From contig NC_079885.1 of the NCBI RefSeq assembly GCF_029227915.1, positions 372,001-436,000 on the forward strand: 64,000 nucleotides of DNA, in the 5' to 3' direction. The notes beneath the pieces are model-generated. The model saw only the letters and a program-made list of their open reading frames with translations, made no database searches and was not told the origin of the DNA. This DNA comes from Hydractinia symbiolongicarpus. Taxonomy: Eukaryota > Cnidaria > Hydrozoa > Anthoathecata > Hydractiniidae. Position numbers and translations under genes: made by a program. Every line of letters starts with the position of its first letter. Positions within the stretch are counted from its first letter, which is position 1. This document shows positions 60,401-64,000 of the stretch, piece after piece.

Positions 60401-63400
60401 CTTGTAGTTGTCAAAAATGTTTTCATTTTTGATGAGACGCTGAATAAAAGAAGTTTAATCGCCGGCAAACGAAAACCCGCGATTTCCCGTACATCCCGGC
60501 TTGGCCGGTATAGTCAAAAGTATACAAAGAAAGTACCCAGGGAGTAAACTCATTTCCCGAACGATTTTTTAAATTATTTTTTCACCACTAAAACGCATGA
60601 GACTTGTAGTTTTCAAAAATGTTTTCATTTTTGATGAGACGCTGAATAAAAGAAGTTTTATCGCCGGCAAACGAAAACCCGCAATTTCCCATAAATCCCG
60701 GGCTTGGCCCGTATAGTCAAAAGTATACAAAGAAAGTACCCAGGGAGTAAACTCATTTCCCGAACGATTTTTTATATTATTTTTTTACCACTAAACGCAT
60801 GAGACTCGTAGTTTTCAAAAATATTTTCATATTTAATGGGACGCTGAATAAAAGAAGTTTAATCGCCGGCAAACAAAAATCCGCGATTTCCCGTAAATCC
60901 CGGGCTTGGCCCGTATAGTCAAAAGTATACAAAGAAAGTACCCAGTGAGTAAACTCATTTCCCGAACGGTTTTTTAAATTACTTTTTCACCACTAAAACG
61001 CATTAGACTTGTAGTTTTCAAAAATGTTTTCATTTTTGATGAGACGCTGAATAAAAGAAGTTTAATCGCCGGCAAACGAAAACCCGCGATTTCCCGTAAA
61101 TCCAGGGCTCGGCCCGTATAGTCAAAAGTATACAAAGAAAGTACCCAGGGAGTAAAGTATTTCCCGAACGATTTTTTATATTATTTTTTTACCACTAAAC
61201 GCATGAGACTCGTAGTTTTCAAAAATATTTTCATATTTGATGGGACGCTGAATAAAAGAAGTTTAATCGCCGGCAAACGAAAACCCGCGATTTCTCGTAA
61301 ATCCCGGCTTGGCCCGTATAGTCAAAAGTATACAAAGAAAGTACCCAGGGAGTAAACTCATTTCCCGAACGATTTTTTAAATTATTTTTTCACCACTAAA
61401 ACGCATGAGACTTGTAGTTTTCAAAAATGGTTTCATTTTTGATGAGACGCTGAATAAAAGAAGTTTAATCGCCGGCAAACGAAAACCCGCGATTTCCCGC
61501 AAATCCCGGGCTTGGCACGTATAGTCGAATGTATACAAAGAAAGTACCCTGTGAGTAAACTCATTTCCAGAACGATTTTTTAAATTATTATTTCACCACT
61601 GAAGCCCATGAGACTTGTAGTTTTTAAAAATGTTTTCATTTTTGATGAGACGCTGAATAAAAGAAGTTTAATCGCCGGCAAACGAAAACCCGCGATTTCC
61701 CGTAAATCCCGGCTTGGCCCGTATAGTCAAAAGTATACAAAGAAAGTACCCAGGGAGTAAACTCATTTCCCGAACGATTTTTTAAATTATTTTTTCACCA
61801 CTAAAACGCATGAGACTCGTAGTTTTCAAAAATATTTTCATATTTGATGGGACGCTGAATAAAAGAAGTTTAATCGCCGGCAAACGAAAACTTGCGATTT
61901 CCCGCAAATCCCGGGCTTGGCACGTATAGTCGAATGTATACAAAGAAAGTACCCTGTGAGTAAACTCATTTCCAGAACGATTTTTTAAATTATTTCTTCA
62001 CCACTAAAGCCCATGAGACTTGTAGTTTTTAAAAATGTTTTCATTTTTGATGAGACGCTGAATAAAAGAAGTTTAATCGCCGGCAAACGAAAACCCGCGA
62101 TTTCCCGTAAATCCCGGCTTGGCCCGTATAGTCAAAAGTATACAAGGAAAGTACCCAGGGAGTAAACTCATTTCCCGAACGATTTTTTAAATTATTTTTT
62201 CACCACTAAAACGCATGAGACTTGTAGTTTTCAAAAATGTTTTCATTTTTGATGAGACGCTGAATAAAAGCAGTTTAATCGCCGGCAAACGAAAACTTGC
62301 GATTTCCCTAAATCCCGGAATCGGCCCGTATAGTCAAAAGTATAAAAAGAAAGTACCCAGGGAGTAAACGCATTTCCAGAACGATTTTTTAAATTATTTT
62401 TTCACCACTAAAGCCCATGAGACTTGTAGTTTTTAAAAATGTTTTCATTTTTGATGAGACGCTGAATAAGAGAAGTTTAATCGCCGGCAAACGAAAACCC
62501 GCGATTTCCCGTAAATCCCGGGCTTGGCCCGTAGAGTCAAAAGTATACAAAGAAAGTACCCAGGGAGTAAACTCATTTCCAGAACGATTTTTTAAATTAT
62601 TTTTTCACCACTAAAACGCATAAGACTTGTAGTTTTTAAAAATGTTTTCATTTTTGATGAGACGCTGAATAAAAGAAGTTTAATCGCCGGCAAACGAAAA
62701 CCCGCAATTTCCCATAAATCCCGGGCTTGGCCCGTATAGTCAAAAGTATACAAAGAAAGTACCCAGGGAGTAAACTCATTTCCCGAACGATTTTTTATAT
62801 TATTTTTTTACCACTAAACGCATGAGACTCGTAGTTTTCAAAAATATTTTCATATTTGATGGGACGCTGAATAAAAGAAGTTTAATCGCCGGCAAACAAA
62901 AATCCGCGATTTCCCGTAAATCCCGGGCTTGGCCCGTATAGTCAAAAGTATACAAAGAAAGTACCCAGTGAGTAAACTCATTTCCCGAACGATTTTTTAA
63001 ATTACTTTTTCACCACTAAAACGCATTAGACTTGTAGTTTTTAAAAATGTTTTCATTTTTGATGAGACGCTGAATAAAAGAAGTTTAATCGCCGGCAAAC
63101 GAAAACCCGCGATTTCCCGTAAATCCAGGGCTCGGCCCGTATAGTCAAATGTATACAAAGAAAGTACCCAGGGAGTAAAATATTTCCCGAACGATTTTTT
63201 ATATTATTTTTTTACCACTAAACGCATGAGACTCGTAGTTTTCAAAAATATTTTCATATTTGATGGGACGCTGAATAAAAGAAGATTAATCGCCGGCAAA
63301 CGAAAACCCGCGATTTCTCGTAAATCCCGGCTTGGCCCGTATAGTCAAAAGTATACAAAGAAAGTACCCAGGGAGTAAACTCATTTCCCGAACGACTTTT

Positions 63401-64000
63401 TAAATTATTTTTTCACCACTAAAACGCATGAGACTTGTAGTTTTCAAAAATGTTTTCATTTTTGATGAGACGCTGAATAAAAGAAGTTTAATCGCCGGCA
63501 AACGAAAACCCGCGATTTCCCGCAAATCCCGGGCTTGGCACGTATAGTCGAATGTATACAAAGAAAGTACCCTGTGAGTAAACTCATATCCAGAACGATT
63601 TTTTAAATTATTTTTTCACCACTAAAGCCCATGAGACTTGTAGTTTTCAAAAATGTTTTCATTTTTGATGAGACGCTGAATAAAAGAAGTTTAATCGCCG
63701 GCAAACGAAAACCCGCGATTTCCCGTACATCCCGGCTTGGCCCGTATAGTCAAAAGTATACAAAGAAAGTACCCAGGGAGTAAACTCATTTCCCGAACGA
63801 TTTTTTAAATTATTTTTTCACCACTAAAACGCATGAGACTTGTAGTTTTCAAAAATGTTTTCATTTTTGATGAGACGCTGAATAAAAGCAGTTTAATCGC
63901 CGGCAAACGAAAACTTGCGATTTCCCTAAATCCCGGAATCGGCCCGTATAGTCAAAAGTATACAAAGAAAGTACCCAGGGAGTAAACGCATTTCCAGAAC
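54480..64000. repeat. 6,070-bp-offset satellite duplication
   Basis: Segment about 54,500-57,930 recurs at about 60,570-64,000 at an offset of exactly 6,070 bp at both ends checked (54,541 with 60,611; 57,541 with 63,611). Only isolated substitutions separate the copies, such as GATTTC for GTTTTC near 54,751 and AATGGTTTC for AATGTTTTC near 56,168. The second copy is cut by the window end. The middle part, 57,930-60,570, holds other rearranged copies of the same monomers. Confidence 0.85.

Larger units (their letters stand above)
53329..64000. repeat. 203-bp satellite array, right part
   Basis: The same 203-bp monomer resumes at the exact end of the inserted transposon, in mid-monomer and in the same orientation, and continues past the window end (about 52 copies). 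The first kilobase after the insertion matches 41,179 onward, so this is the continuation of a block interrupted by the transposon, not a separate array. This part is rich in a variant monomer with CTAAACGCATGAGACTCG and ATATTTGATGGG, and in variants with GGCACGTATAGTCGAATG. Confidence 0.97.

Noticed and set aside
40958-62614. Plus-strand 39-71-residue frames beginning MRLVVFKN or MARIVKS
   Set aside because: The basic frame (ATG in GCATGAGAC) ends after 39 codons in most monomers. Longer versions exist only where a stop is lost by substitution or deletion (CGTAGAGTC) or where TTG is taken as a start. No sign of selection for coding.

Overview
The window is eukaryotic and almost entirely satellite DNA. 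About 56.6 kb (1-45,971 and 53,329-64,000) is one head-to-tail tandem repeat with a monomer of about 203 bp (roughly 280 copies). It runs off both ends of the window, so the true array is longer. Monomers are organised into nested higher-order blocks (405, 811-815, 1,015, 1,217, 1,376-1,422, 1,826-1,827, 4,796 and 6,070 bp offsets), as expected from repeated unequal exchange or amplification. I found no gene in the satellite. The short open frames in it are by-products of repetition; most of the minus-strand ones have no ATG.

The only non-satellite DNA is a 7,357-bp insertion at 45,972-53,328. It is bounded by perfect 27-bp terminal inverted repeats, and the flanking T-run shows a 2-bp (TT) gain relative to an uninterrupted copy of the same satellite block at 41,174-41,178. 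This is a cut-and-paste type DNA transposon. It carries one plus-strand, intron-containing gene that I can assemble as ten exons (46,479-52,366, about 1,277 codons). GT/AG junctions and reading phase agree at eight of nine introns; the third is ambiguous. A cAMP-response-element palindrome and a TATA-like box lie upstream, and an AATAAA lies about 80 bp after the stop.

The predicted protein has a His/Cys-rich N-terminus, an Asn/Thr-rich linker, a small HTH-like segment, a likely RNase H-like/DDE core with a Cys-rich insertion and a SAP-like stretch, and an acidic-then-basic tail. From memory it resembles a multi-copy family of uncharacterised proteins seen in cnidarian and other invertebrate genomes. 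I cannot place it in a named transposon superfamily. The most interesting reading is that this is a young, possibly complete autonomous element whose ends, target duplication and full gene can be read because it landed in a uniform satellite. The host is most likely an AT-rich invertebrate, perhaps a hydrozoan cnidarian; that is inference from the protein family and intron style only.

Layout: 1-4,466 9-mer blocks; 4,467-15,560 mosaic blocks; 15,560-18,260 two 1,217-bp copies; 18,770-21,210 two 1,422-bp-offset copies; 21,420-22,640 dimers; 22,640-26,900 divergent and deleted monomers with a 4-mer duplication; 26,900-35,380 4-mer, 5-mer and dimer blocks; 35,380-40,540 blocks with a marker deletion; 40,540-45,971 block interrupted by the transposon; 45,972-53,328 transposon; 53,329-64,000 continuation of the same block, then a 6,070-bp duplication.
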